A stretch of DNA of 64,000 nt from Treponema socranskii subsp. buccale. GTDB lineage: Bacteria > Spirochaetota > Spirochaetia > Treponematales > Treponemataceae. Below are positions 39,961 through 48,703 of this stretch, piece by piece. The stretch's first letter is position 1; each line of letters opens with the position of its first letter. The notes under the pieces were generated by a model, which was not told the origin of the DNA, ran no database searches, and worked only from the letters and a program-made list of their open reading frames with translations. Made by a program: the position numbers and the translations under genes. The stretch lies in contig NZ_CP054258.1 of assembly GCF_024181585.1 (NCBI RefSeq), forward strand, positions 1,798,001-1,862,000, read 5' to 3'.

Positions 39961-40108
39961 GTAAAATGTCGAGTTTGGAAAATATCAGCCGGTAAAACTG
40001 TGCTTACGGCGAGCGTAGGAACAGCGGCAGTTCCGCTGCTTCTCGTTTCGCCTTTAATTATACGCTTCTTTTTCGCGTATACATTTCCGGTACCTTTTCC
40101 CCGTCTCT

Positions 40109-40900
40109 CTAAGCGTGCCGCCTCTTTCCGTCGAATTTGACTTCGTGTAAAAACAATCCCTGAGGCGGAGCGGTTATGCCGGCTTTTCTCCGATCCTTCT
40201 CTTCGATGATTTTTTTTAACGCATCGTCGGGTGCCCCTTTTTTTTCGAGCTGCAAAAGCGTGCCGCAGATCGTGCGCACCATCTTCCACAAAAACGCGTT
40301 CGCTTCTATTTCGAATACGACGAGAGTGCCGTACGGAAAGACCTGTTCGGAAAAAAATCGCGCGCGCTCTATATAGCGATTTGTCGAAAGGCTTGCATCC
40401 CCCGAAGCGGCGAAAGACGCGCAGTCGAGTTCACCCGAAAGGCATGCGGCGAGCGTATTGAGCTTTTGTACATCGGGCATTCTGAAAAGCGGCCACACGT
40501 AACGCGCAAGGTGCGCCGGAGGGGTGCCCGATGCGAACATGCAATAACGGTACACCCTGCTCGTCGCGCTGTAGCGCGCGTTGAACTTTTCATCGACCGA
40601 AGCGGCGCTCATAACGCGCACGTCGAGCGGCAGCATATTGTTGATTATTAAAGGATACTTTTCGATCGGGATCGAATCGATCGGAGAAAAAAAATTCGCC
40701 GCTTGAGAAAGCGCGTGCACTCCGCTGTCGGTGCGCCCCGAGCCGTAAAGCGTGATATGCGAGCCGTGCAGTTTTGCAAGCGCTTCTTCGAGGACGGCCT
40801 GCACCGTGCGAACGCTCTTTCCCTCATCGCTTCCGTCCTGCCGCTGCCATCCGCAAAAGTCGGTACCGTCATAGGAAAGGGTCAATAAAATATTACGCAC
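40109..40900 (-). CDS. truA: tRNA pseudouridine(38-40) synthase
   Basis: 263 residues. The catalytic Asp is in GSGRTDSGVHALSQ near residue 58. YDGTDFCGWQ at the N terminus and the ANAFLWKMVR(T) motif are typical. The enzyme isomerises uridines in the anticodon arm. The start is GTG at 40900, preceded by AGGGA. It lies eight bases downstream of the DUF2225 gene. The 148 bases between its end and priA (convergent) hold no clear gene. Confidence 0.95.
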   Translation of the reverse strand: MRNILLTLSYDGTDFCGWQRQDGSDEGKSVRTVQAVLEEALAKLHGSHITLYGSGRTDSGVHALSQAANFFSPIDSIPIEKYPLIINNMLPLDVRVMSAASVDEKFNARYSATSRVYRYCMFASGTPPAHLARYVWPLFRMPDVQKLNTLAACLSGELDCASFAASGDASLSTNRYIERARFFSEQVFPYGTLVVFEIEANAFLWKMVRTICGTLLQLEKKGAPDDALKKIIEEKDRRKAGITAPPQGLFLHEVKFDGKRRHA

Positions 40901-40908
40901 GAGCTTCC

Positions 40909-41793
40909 CTAAATATTGTCGTCGCGTACTTCGGCCGAAAGTTTATCGTAGAGGTCGCGCGATTTTTCGAGCAGGGGGCCGGGCTTCGCCTTCGACGATT
41001 TTCCGAGACCGAAAATGCGCGCGATCGCCGTTTTCGCCCGGCTCAATTTTTTGAGGCGGAGCTGCTGGTCGTCCGTCTGTCCGTATTTGTATTCGAGCAA
41101 TCCGCACAGATAGATGACTCCGTCCCAGCCGTAATTTTTATCCATATCGGGGCCGCAGTTTACGAGCATGGAACTTTTTTCAACGCGGTTCATTTCATTT
41201 ACAACCGCCTGTTCATAAAAAAACGTCGCTTTTTGATAAAACACTTTCGTAATATAATCGTAATTGTGACCCGGGCACCGCTCGTTCAATTCTCCGGTAA
41301 GCCACGCGAGACGCAGCGCAAGGATCGCGCGCTTCATCGTCGGGAGCATTTCGACGTTCGCATCCTCGTAGGTGAGCAGCGCAAGATAATATACCGCACA
41401 GCCGTCGAAAAGTGTGCGTCGGCGGTGCAGGTCGAAATACGGGAATACGGTGTTTACCGCTTTTCTCCGTTTTTCCGAATCGGAATACATTTTTTCCGCT
41501 GCGTCTTTGTTTTTGATGTCTTTAAAATCCGACCACAGCATCGCCGTAAAACAGTTCGGGCACGCGCCGATATCGTAGATGAGGGGATAGATGCGGCCGT
41601 ATCGCTTCGACGGCTCGAAGATGCGGTGCAGTTCATCGGTGAGTTTTCCGGCTATCATTCTGCCCTGCCCCGAAAGCATAATTTCGCGGTCGAACTCTTT
41701 ATTGCACACGGGGCACAGGCATTTATCTTTCGACCAATACGAAAGCGCGGTTTTCTTTTTATCGGATTCCTTTTTTACACCTTGTATTGTCAT
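40909..41793 (-). CDS. DUF2225 protein
   Basis: 294 residues. The N-terminal zinc-ribbon-like CLCPVCNKEFDREIM and a later IGACPNCFTAML give two C-x2-C pairs. The rest is alpha-helical with TPR-like repeats (AILALRLAWLTGEL). It matches the DUF2225 family, for which no function is established. No signal peptide. The ATG is preceded by AAAGG. It lies between acpS and truA on the same strand. Confidence 0.8.
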   Translation of the reverse strand: MTIQGVKKESDKKKTALSYWSKDKCLCPVCNKEFDREIMLSGQGRMIAGKLTDELHRIFEPSKRYGRIYPLIYDIGACPNCFTAMLWSDFKDIKNKDAAEKMYSDSEKRRKAVNTVFPYFDLHRRRTLFDGCAVYYLALLTYEDANVEMLPTMKRAILALRLAWLTGELNERCPGHNYDYITKVFYQKATFFYEQAVVNEMNRVEKSSMLVNCGPDMDKNYGWDGVIYLCGLLEYKYGQTDDQQLRLKKLSRAKTAIARIFGLGKSSKAKPGPLLEKSRDLYDKLSAEVRDDNI

Positions 41794-41825
41794 ATCCCAA
41801 CCTTTGCACGCATCATACGATAATT

Positions 41826-42200
41826 CTACACTTCAATGACGACAAATGCAACGGTATATTCTTTTTCATGACTGAGCGATACGAATATGCGCGCACCCTT
41901 TCCGCACCGCCTTTCGACGAGACCGGCTGCGCGCCCTTCGAGGTACAGTTCGGGCTTACCGTCTTCATTGTGTCCGACATAGATGTCTCCGAGCTGAAAG
42001 CCCGCAACGCCGGTTCCGAGCGCTTTTGAAAAGGCTTCTTTAACGGCAAATCGCGATGCATAGTGTTCCTGCAACGTTTGGCGTGAACCGGAAGTTTTTA
42101 TCTCTCGTTTATTAAAAAAGCGCTCGATTAAATCGGGGTTTTCGACCCACTTCGCAAAGCGGCGTACGTCGGCAATGTCGGTTCCGATGCCGTAGATCAT
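41826..42200 (-). CDS. acpS: holo-ACP synthase
   Basis: 124 residues. GIGTDIADVRRF near the N terminus and ASRFAVKEAFSKALGTG carry the magnesium-binding Asp and Glu; SLSHEKEYTVAFVVIE is the C-terminal motif. It transfers phosphopantetheine to acyl carrier protein and so serves fabF/fabV. It overlaps cdaR by four bases. Confidence 0.95.
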   Translation of the reverse strand: MIYGIGTDIADVRRFAKWVENPDLIERFFNKREIKTSGSRQTLQEHYASRFAVKEAFSKALGTGVAGFQLGDIYVGHNEDGKPELYLEGRAAGLVERRCGKGARIFVSLSHEKEYTVAFVVIEV

Positions 42201-43174
42201 CGGTTCTCCGCTCCGAGATCGGCGTTGTCTTCGCGCCGTGCGCGTACCGAAACGCTTACCGCTTCCGCGCTTTGATTTTCTATTTGAAAATACGACGGAA
42301 GCGTAATGTGTACGGGCAAATCGTAGGTGCCCGCTTTGTCGATCGCGCTGCAGTCGGCGTATACGGCGCCTTCACTCAAATCATAATCTTCGAGCATCGG
42401 TACCGTCCCCGCTACATCGAAACTTATCTTCGGAGCCTCTCCTTCCGCTTCGAACCACTCCGGCAAAAACAAAAGACGTACCGGTACGTCGGTAAACTTT
42501 TTTACGAGCGGTTCTTCCGCGACTTCGATCCGTACGGTATAGGATTTTGCAGGGTTTATCGCGAGAAGCGAATTGATGTTTTGCAGCGACGCTTCGACCG
42601 TTTTCGACTCGGAAAGAGAGGTCACGTCGATCGCGGACGTATACACTTGCTTTGTTTCGTCTACCGATCTGCGAGGACCTGTGATTTCGACCGTCGCCGG
42701 TTCCACCGTCGTTTTCGTAACGGTATAGCCGTGCCGCACTTCGCCGGAAAGAGCCGGCGTAACCGACACGTACTTCAGCGTCTTTTCTTCGAGGCGCATC
42801 GACACCGATTCGGGATTCAATTTTATTTCAAAGGGATCCATGAGCAAAAGTTTCGGCGACAAGTGCACCGATACGGGAATCGAAAAGCTCCCTTCCTTTT
42901 CATATTTTGTCAAATCGATCGTTGCCGTAAAATCGCTCTGCAGCGTTTCGGCGATGTTTTCCGCCGTCGAGCGTACCGTTATGCGCACGTATTCGGGATA
43001 ATCGCTCATCGGATACATACCGCCGTCTGCAACGATCTTTAACGGAACGGTGTACGTTTTCCGGTCGAGGAGCGATGTGATGTGCACGAGATACAGCACG
43101 AGTGCGATGCCGAAGCAGATCACTTTTGCCGGCCAATTTTCCATAATCTTTTCAAACAGCCGCTTTATTTTCAT
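42197..43174 (-). CDS. cdaR: YbbR-domain protein, CdaR-type regulator
   Basis: 325 residues. One N-terminal membrane helix (WPAKVICFGIALVLYLVHIT) is followed by tandem YbbR repeats with beta-rich segments such as VTKTTVEPATVEITGPRRSV. CdaR-type proteins sit outside the membrane and modulate the diadenylate cyclase CdaA (known from Firmicutes). It overlaps cdaA by 23 bases, which supports that pairing. GAGG is nine bases before the ATG. Confidence 0.85.
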   Translation of the reverse strand: MKIKRLFEKIMENWPAKVICFGIALVLYLVHITSLLDRKTYTVPLKIVADGGMYPMSDYPEYVRITVRSTAENIAETLQSDFTATIDLTKYEKEGSFSIPVSVHLSPKLLLMDPFEIKLNPESVSMRLEEKTLKYVSVTPALSGEVRHGYTVTKTTVEPATVEITGPRRSVDETKQVYTSAIDVTSLSESKTVEASLQNINSLLAINPAKSYTVRIEVAEEPLVKKFTDVPVRLLFLPEWFEAEGEAPKISFDVAGTVPMLEDYDLSEGAVYADCSAIDKAGTYDLPVHITLPSYFQIENQSAEAVSVSVRARREDNADLGAENR

Positions 43175-43967
43175 CTATCGTATCCTCTACCTGATATGCA
43201 TCGGGCGTAATTTCGAGAAGGTTTTCGAGAATCTTCGTGAGCTCCGTCATCGTCAAATCGTAGTGCAGCTTCGAATCGTATGCGAGGCTTATCGCTCCCG
43301 TCTCTTCCGACACGACGAGCACGACGGCGTCGGAAACTTCGGAAAGCCCGAGAGCGGCGCGGTGCCGCGTACCGAAAGTTTTTTTAATATCGTACTGTTC
43401 GCTCAACGGCAAAAAGCAGCCTGCAGCGAGGAGCTTTCCGCCGAGCACAAAACACGCGCCGTCGTGCAGAGGGGTGTCCATGCCGAAGATCGTCACGAGC
43501 AGGCTCGACGAAAGATCGGCGTTGAGCTTTGTACCGGTGTTGAGGATATCGTCCATCTTCGTGTGCCGCTCGAATACGACGAGCATACCGCGCTTTTGCT
43601 TTGACAATATCTCCGCCGCGATCAAAACCGAATCGACGTAGGTATGCTTTGAACGGCTGCCGAAAGCGAACCACCTGCTCTGTCCGAGCTTTAAAAAGAG
43701 CTTTCGCATTTCGGGCTGAAACACGATCGCAAAGGCGATGAGAAGACCCGGCCCCATAACGGTCAATATCCACTGCAGCGTTTCCAGATGCAGAAAAATG
43801 GAAGCGGCATAGGCCAAGCCGACGATGACGGCGGCACGGATGATCTGCATACCGTTCGTTTTGACGATGAGCTCGTACGCTTTATACAGGATAAAGGTGA
43901 GGATACCGATGTCGAGGATGAGCCGGATATAATCGTAGGCTGCACGCAAACTGTCCAACGCTTTCAA
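43152..43967 (-). CDS. cdaA: diadenylate cyclase CdaA (DisA_N domain)
   Basis: 271 residues. Three N-terminal membrane helices are followed by the DAC domain with the two active-site motifs DTPLHDGAC and GTRHRAALGLSE. It makes c-di-AMP from two ATP at the membrane. The start is TTG at 43967 with GGAGG six bases upstream. The longer frame to 44144 has no ribosome site and runs through hairpins. It forms a cluster with cdaR and acpS. Here glmM, its usual Firmicute neighbour, is absent. Confidence 0.93.
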   Translation of the reverse strand: MKALDSLRAAYDYIRLILDIGILTFILYKAYELIVKTNGMQIIRAAVIVGLAYAASIFLHLETLQWILTVMGPGLLIAFAIVFQPEMRKLFLKLGQSRWFAFGSRSKHTYVDSVLIAAEILSKQKRGMLVVFERHTKMDDILNTGTKLNADLSSSLLVTIFGMDTPLHDGACFVLGGKLLAAGCFLPLSEQYDIKKTFGTRHRAALGLSEVSDAVVLVVSEETGAISLAYDSKLHYDLTMTELTKILENLLEITPDAYQVEDTIDENKAAV

Positions 43968-44019
43968 TGTAATCCTCCATAAAAACTTTTGCAGACCGCA
44001 AACGGTCAATCGGTTCAAT

Positions 44020-44056
44020 GGACTGTCGAAAAAGTAATCGACTTTTGAGACAGTCC
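44020..44056. terminator. long hairpin between folP and cdaA
   Basis: GGACTGTC (44020-44027) pairs with GACAGTCC (44049-44056). An inner stem AAAAGT/ACTTTT encloses a five-base loop. It could end transcripts arriving from folP or fold at the DNA level. A short CCTTTTCC follows on the plus strand. Confidence 0.45.
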
Positions 44057-44214
44057 CTTTTCCATCCGTTTCGTGCACCAACTGAATGGCGAGTTTTGAA
44101 CACAAATAACAGTTTGCGGCGGCAACCTTCCGGCTGCGTGACAAAACGGCCGGAAGTGTACACGATGCGGCGCAACAGCGGGAGACCCGCGTGCGACTTT
44201 GTGCGTTCAGCTTG

Positions 44215-44266
44215 CGGAAGCGACGTTCGGCTTCGCCTCACTACCGAGTTTGCGTCGCAAACTCGC
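44215..44266 (+). repeat. structured repeat, divergent copy 3
   Basis: GAAGC/GCTTC stem, then the same linker TCACTACCG (44238-44246), then a perfect hairpin GAGTTTGCG/CGCAAACTC. The layout matches the copies near 10.9-11.1 kb, but the stem sequences are different. The third hairpin is not recognisable. The gap 43968-44405 otherwise contains hairpins but no supported gene. Confidence 0.55.
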
Positions 44267-44405
44267 TGTATCTACGGAACGGTTGTACTTTTACACGCAG
44301 CGCCCGCTGTGAGAGCCGCACTTGTTCACAATTCCGAACGATTGTACCGCAGCAGGTCTCGCCGAAAGCATAGCTTTATTCACACATACTCTCAAAACTC
44401 ATCAT

Positions 44406-45221
44406 TCAACCTAATGCTTTCATGACGCGAAGCGAATCGACGGCCGCCGCCACATCGTGCACGCGGACGAGGGACGCACCTCGCATAACGGCGATCATAT
44501 CCGCCGCAACCGTACCGCAGAGCCGATCTTCGGCACGACGTCCCGTCATCTCGCCGATGCAGGTTTTCCGCGACAGCGCCATGAGCACGGGATACGTACC
44601 CCCGCAGAGCTTTCCGCAATTTTTAATAAGAATGCGGTTCGCTTCGAAATCTTTGCCGAAACCGATACCCGGATCGACAATGATTTTATTCGGCTCGATG
44701 CCTCGTGAAAGGGCATACGAAACGCGAGAGGCGAGATATGCGTCTACTTCCCGAAACACGTCTCGGTACGACGTATTATCTTGCATTATAGCAGGAATTC
44801 CGCGTTTATGCATCAGTATGACGGGGATCCCTTTTTCGGCGGCAAAGGATGCGATGTCCTCATCGTCTTCGAGAGCGGAAACGTCGTTTAAGATATCCGC
44901 GCCTTCCGAAACTGCAGCTTCGATCACTTCCTTTTTCCGCGTATCGACCGAAATCGCTGCGGACGATGCGGCTCGAATCTTTTTGATCACCGGAATGATG
45001 CGCCGTATCTCTTCTTCCGCCGACACGTATGCCGCTCCCGGCCTCGTCGATTCCCCGCCTATGTCGATGATGTCGGCTCCTTCATCGATGAGTTTTAACG
45101 CAAGATCTTCGCCGCCCCTGCTCCCTTCCCAAAACGAATCGGGCGTTACATTTACGATGCCCATGACAAAGGCGGACATTTCCGTTTTAATAATTCCGTC
45201 TTTGAGTAAAAGCGTTTTCAC
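44406..45221 (-). CDS. folP: dihydropteroate synthase
   Basis: 271 residues from GTG 45221, chosen because AAAGGGG lies eight bases upstream; the longer frame to 45350 overlaps dxs. GIVNVTPDSF, DIGGESTRPGA and the pterin-binding VDPGIGFGK are intact. It joins pterin pyrophosphate with p-aminobenzoate in folate synthesis and is the sulfonamide target. It lies 13 bases after dxs. Confidence 0.94.
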   Translation of the reverse strand: MKTLLLKDGIIKTEMSAFVMGIVNVTPDSFWEGSRGGEDLALKLIDEGADIIDIGGESTRPGAAYVSAEEEIRRIIPVIKKIRAASSAAISVDTRKKEVIEAAVSEGADILNDVSALEDDEDIASFAAEKGIPVILMHKRGIPAIMQDNTSYRDVFREVDAYLASRVSYALSRGIEPNKIIVDPGIGFGKDFEANRILIKNCGKLCGGTYPVLMALSRKTCIGEMTGRRAEDRLCGTVAADMIAVMRGASLVRVHDVAAAVDSLRVMKALG

Positions 45222-45234
45222 CGGCCGCACCCCT

Positions 45235-47178
45235 TTAGGCGTTTCGACTTTCGGCAAGACGTAGCGCCGCCGCCGCGATGTCTTCGCTCGACATGTGCGC
45301 ATCCCGGCAGATTTCGGATCGCGTTCCCTGCGGATAAAATCGATCTGCAAACGCTTTTACCGCAACGTTTCGAATGTCTCGCTTTACCAAAACCGCTTCG
45401 AGATACGAAGCGATGCCGCCGGTCAAAACCCCGTCTTCAACGATGACCGCTCCGTCGTATGAAGAGGCGGTGTGCGCAAAATATTCTTCGTCTATCGGCT
45501 TAATAAAACGGAGCGCGTAGATATCGGCATAGATGCCCTTCATCAAAAGCGATCGACAAGCGACGAGCGTTTCCGCGTACATCCCGCCCGTACACACAAA
45601 GAGTATGCGGATAAAAGTTCCCGCTTTTTTTTCTTCGAAGTACGCTTCCTGCAAAGGCGCGATATCCGATGCCGAAACGATGACACCCCTGCCCGCTTCG
45701 ATCGGAGATGAAAAAGATGCCTGCTCCGACGGGCACGTGAGCTTCGGATAACGGATTACCGTCGCACCATCGGATTCGACGGCAAAAGAAAGGCAGCGCT
45801 TTAAATCTTCGGCAGTCGCGGGGCACAGAATGCGAAGCTGCGGAATCGGACGCAAAAGCGCAATATCGAACAAGCCCTGATGCGTCTCACCGTCACCCGG
45901 AACGACGCCCGCTCGGTCGAGCATAAAAACGACATGAACGTCCTGCAGCGCGATATCGTGAATCATCTGATCGATCGCCCGCTGCATAAAGGTTGAATAG
46001 ATGCACACGACCGGCACGAGACCGCCCCGCGCGAGAGCGCCCGCAAAAGTGACGGCGTGTTCTTCGGCGATGCCGACGTCGAAAAAGCGATTCGGATAAC
46101 GACGTGCAAAAGCGTTCAAGCCCGTACCCTTCGCCATGGCGGCCGTCACGGCGACGATCTTTTCATCCTTTTCGGCAAGCGAAATGAGGATATCGCTGAA
46201 CGATTCGGTAAAACTCAATGCATCGAATTTTTCGACCGCGCCGTCGGATATGAGAAAGGGACCGATGCCGTGGAAACGTTCGGGATTGTCTTCGGCGGGA
46301 CTGTAGCCCTTGCCCTTTTTCGTTACGACGTGGACGACGACCGGACGCGGAAGTTTTTCCACGCGGCGGAACACCTTTTCAAGCGTTTGTTCGTCGTGAC
46401 CGTTCAAGGGGCCTACGTATTCGAATCCCAAATCGACAAACAAATTGTTCGTCAAAAACATACCCTTGAGGGCACGCTTAAAGCGGAACGCGAGTTTTTC
46501 AAGTTTTTTGTTAAAATACGGAACGCGGTCGATAAAGCGGTCGATTTTATAACGGAGGGTTTGATACTGAGCGGACATCGTCATCCGCGAAAGATAGCGC
46601 GAAATGGATCCCGTATTGTGATCGATCGACATCTGATTGTCGTTGAGCACGACGATGAGATTTTTTGCAAGCTGACCCGCGTGGGACAGCGCTTCGAAAG
46701 CCATACCCCCCGTAAGCGCTCCGTCGCCGATAACGGCGACGACCTTTCCGCCTTTGTTTTGAATATCGCGGGAAACGAGGAGACCGAGCGCCGAAGAAAT
46801 CGACGTCGACGCGTGACCGACGCTGAAAAAATCGTGCTCGCTTTCGTCTCTCCGCGTAAAACCCGAAATGCCGCCCGAAAGGCGGAGCGTCGGAAACGAA
46901 GCATAGCGCCCGGTCAGCAATTTGTGCGCGTAGCATTGATGACTCACATCCCATACGATCGCGTCTTCGGGACTCGAAAACACGCGGTGCAGCGCAATCG
47001 TAAGTTCGACGACGCCGAGATTGCTTGCGAGATGACCGCCGTTTTTACCGACGACTTCGATAATCGTTTTTCTGATTTCACGGGCAAGAAAAGGAAGTTC
47101 GGATGTCGGAAGTTTTTTAATATCTGCAGGGGAACGTATGCCGGAAAGGATCGTAAAAAACCTCCGTATTACAAACAA
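45235..47178 (-). CDS. dxs: 1-deoxy-D-xylulose-5-phosphate synthase
   Basis: About 640 residues. The thiamine-diphosphate site shows GDGALTGGMAFEAL and later DNQMSIDHN; the transketolase pyrimidine domain shows GIAEEHAV. The enzyme condenses pyruvate with glyceraldehyde 3-phosphate for isoprenoids and thiamine. The start is unclear. The only standard in-frame codon is TTG at 47178 with no ribosome site. A strong GGAGG (about 47160-47164) lies inside the frame, 6-9 bases before ACG (47154) and ATC (47151). Starts between 47178 and 47151 are possible. Confidence 0.93.
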   Translation of the reverse strand: MFVIRRFFTILSGIRSPADIKKLPTSELPFLAREIRKTIIEVVGKNGGHLASNLGVVELTIALHRVFSSPEDAIVWDVSHQCYAHKLLTGRYASFPTLRLSGGISGFTRRDESEHDFFSVGHASTSISSALGLLVSRDIQNKGGKVVAVIGDGALTGGMAFEALSHAGQLAKNLIVVLNDNQMSIDHNTGSISRYLSRMTMSAQYQTLRYKIDRFIDRVPYFNKKLEKLAFRFKRALKGMFLTNNLFVDLGFEYVGPLNGHDEQTLEKVFRRVEKLPRPVVVHVVTKKGKGYSPAEDNPERFHGIGPFLISDGAVEKFDALSFTESFSDILISLAEKDEKIVAVTAAMAKGTGLNAFARRYPNRFFDVGIAEEHAVTFAGALARGGLVPVVCIYSTFMQRAIDQMIHDIALQDVHVVFMLDRAGVVPGDGETHQGLFDIALLRPIPQLRILCPATAEDLKRCLSFAVESDGATVIRYPKLTCPSEQASFSSPIEAGRGVIVSASDIAPLQEAYFEEKKAGTFIRILFVCTGGMYAETLVACRSLLMKGIYADIYALRFIKPIDEEYFAHTASSYDGAVIVEDGVLTGGIASYLEAVLVKRDIRNVAVKAFADRFYPQGTRSEICRDAHMSSEDIAAAALRLAESRNA

Positions 47179-47236
47179 AAAAGACCGCAGCGGTTACACG
47201 AACACACGCGGCCTGTTCACAAAGTTTAAGCAAAAA

Positions 47237-47326
47237 TCATTTACTCTTGTGTCTGTTTTTTCTGAGCATCTTTTTTCGCTTATGTGTCGCCATCTTTTGA
47301 CGTTTTCTTTTTTTCCCACAGGGCAC
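47237..47326 (-). CDS. AURKAIP1/COX24-type small basic ribosomal protein (bS22-like)
   Basis: Only 29 codons, GTG start with AAGGAG six bases upstream. The product is almost entirely Lys/Arg/His (KKRKRQKMATHKRKKMLRKN, then RHKSK). It matches the AURKAIP1/COX24 domain pattern shared by mitochondrial mS38 and mycobacterial bS22, small-subunit proteins near the decoding region. Its own promoter and ribosome site make it a convincing gene despite its size. It lies between rpoZ and dxs. Confidence 0.75.
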   Translation of the reverse strand: MPCGKKRKRQKMATHKRKKMLRKNRHKSK

Positions 47327-47357
47327 GACATACTCCTTACATCGAATAGTGTTTTCC

Positions 47358-47386
47358 AGTATCGCAAAATTCACGCAGTACGTCAA
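47358..47386 (-). promoter_or_regulatory. promoter of the small ribosomal protein gene
   Basis: TTGACG (47381-47386), a 17-base spacer, GATACT (47358-47363), about 30 bases before the GTG start. It may also drive dxs and folP. Confidence 0.55.
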
Positions 47387-47469
47387 GAGCGCGACGGAAC
47401 ATTATGCAGCAAAAACAGTTTTTTTTAAGAACCGTAAGTGCAAAAAGAATCGGCGGTCGACGCACAGCC

Positions 47470-47664
47470 TTATTGTCGTTCGATTTTAAACGTCACTTCG
47501 TCGTCAAAAAGCTGACGTGCGGCAAGAGAGACGACTTTACCGTCGTTTTCTTCGATTTCCGGATCTTCGACTTTTGCCAGCTGAAACGCACGGCGGCTCG
47601 CCGCAACGGTGATTTCATAAATATTGTCGCTGTATTTTACAAGTTCTTCAAGCGGAAATACCAT
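47470..47664 (-). CDS. rpoZ: RNA polymerase omega subunit
   Basis: 64 residues with PLEELVKYSDNIYEITVAASRR-like start and ARQLFDDEV near the end, the pattern of RpoZ, which helps assemble the beta' subunit. GAGG is seven bases before the ATG. The gene lies 112 bases after the PilZ-like gene on the same strand. Confidence 0.85.
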   Translation of the reverse strand: MVFPLEELVKYSDNIYEITVAASRRAFQLAKVEDPEIEENDGKVVSLAARQLFDDEVTFKIERQ

Positions 47665-47776
47665 ATACTACCTCATGCGATATTATAACGACATTATAAG
47701 AAAAAGATGCGGCGTTGTAAAGGTCTTTGCCGGTGCTGCAGACCGTCGAAAAACAAACGACTTTAAACGCTCCCTT

Positions 47777-48703
47777 TCACACGCATAAATTTTTCGTCGC
47801 TTTTTCGTATATAAATCGCAAGTCTTCTTCCTGCAGGGATGTATAGACGCAATCCGCACAGGTTCGGCTTCCCCCGTCCGCGCGGTATATCTTTGCAGGC
47901 ACGCAGGTCGCAAAAACGTCACGCTTGGCTACGGGTCCTTTTTTCAGCGAAAACGACAATTTGAGCGCGTATTCCGCACCTCGAGAAAGCTGAAAATTTT
48001 CATCGGTGCTGCCGAATACGATGCGTTCGTGATCGACATACAGGATGTCGAGCGGTTTTACGCTTCCCGAAAACGATTTTATTCTCGTCTCCCGTTCCGT
48101 AAGATAGCGGCATATCGGAATGAGCTGCAAGCCGTTGCCCGCGTTTTTTTCTTTTTTCGCTTCGGCGACAAATCGTTCGAGATATGCTTTTGCAGCCTTT
48201 TGATTTTCAAGCGCGATCGATGCCCACACGGGACGCACAAAAAGTTCGCAGCCTTCGCAGGGCACGCAGTCGAAATTGACGGTCGCCTTATTGCTGCACG
48301 AATAGTAGATCGTCGCCGAAAAATCGTAATCGTGTTTCACTTCGGTATTTTTTATGCGGCAAATCGCTTCGGGAGCGGCAAAGGCAAGTCCCGATTTTAC
48401 CGATCGCATTTCCGTGATAAAAAAAAGCCCGACACTGTTAAAATAGAATTCTATTCGCACCCGCTTTCCTGCAAAGCCGATTACCGACTGCGGCGGATTT
48501 TTTAATAAAATTATATCGCCGCCGCCCGAAGCGAATTGTTCCGATTTAAGCGCAACGGGAAACACGGCGGACGAAGGCGGTTTCACGGTCTCTCCCGATC
48601 CGTCTTCTTTTTCAATCGGCGTTACGGTAACGGGAACATTCCCGTCGATCAAATACCGGAGTACAAGCTCGCGCTCTATGCCGGTTAAAGTATTATTTTC
48701 CAT
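47777..48703 (-). CDS. PilZ/YcgR-like protein, function uncertain
   Basis: 308 residues from ATG 48703, with GGGAG seven bases upstream; it overlaps the end of the preceding lipoprotein gene by 11 bases. The first 100 residues (VLRYLIDGNVPVTVTPIE, then VRIEFYFNSVGLFFITEM) resemble the N-terminal domain of YcgR-type flagellar brake proteins. A cysteine-containing beta region follows (CVPCEGC). I do not see a clear RxxxR...DxSxxG c-di-GMP site, so binding of c-di-GMP is not supported. No signal peptide is visible. Confidence 0.5.
   Translation of the reverse strand: MENNTLTGIERELVLRYLIDGNVPVTVTPIEKEDGSGETVKPPSSAVFPVALKSEQFASGGGDIILLKNPPQSVIGFAGKRVRIEFYFNSVGLFFITEMRSVKSGLAFAAPEAICRIKNTEVKHDYDFSATIYYSCSNKATVNFDCVPCEGCELFVRPVWASIALENQKAAKAYLERFVAEAKKEKNAGNGLQLIPICRYLTERETRIKSFSGSVKPLDILYVDHERIVFGSTDENFQLSRGAEYALKLSFSLKKGPVAKRDVFATCVPAKIYRADGGSRTCADCVYTSLQEEDLRFIYEKATKNLCV

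Noticed and set aside
44000-44144. Longer cdaA start
   Set aside because: No ribosome site and it crosses a long hairpin; TTG 43967 has GGAGG at ideal spacing and gives the standard protein length.
46057-47229. 390-codon plus-strand frame opposite dxs
   Set aside because: Antisense shadow of a well-supported gene; long reverse frames are common at this base composition.
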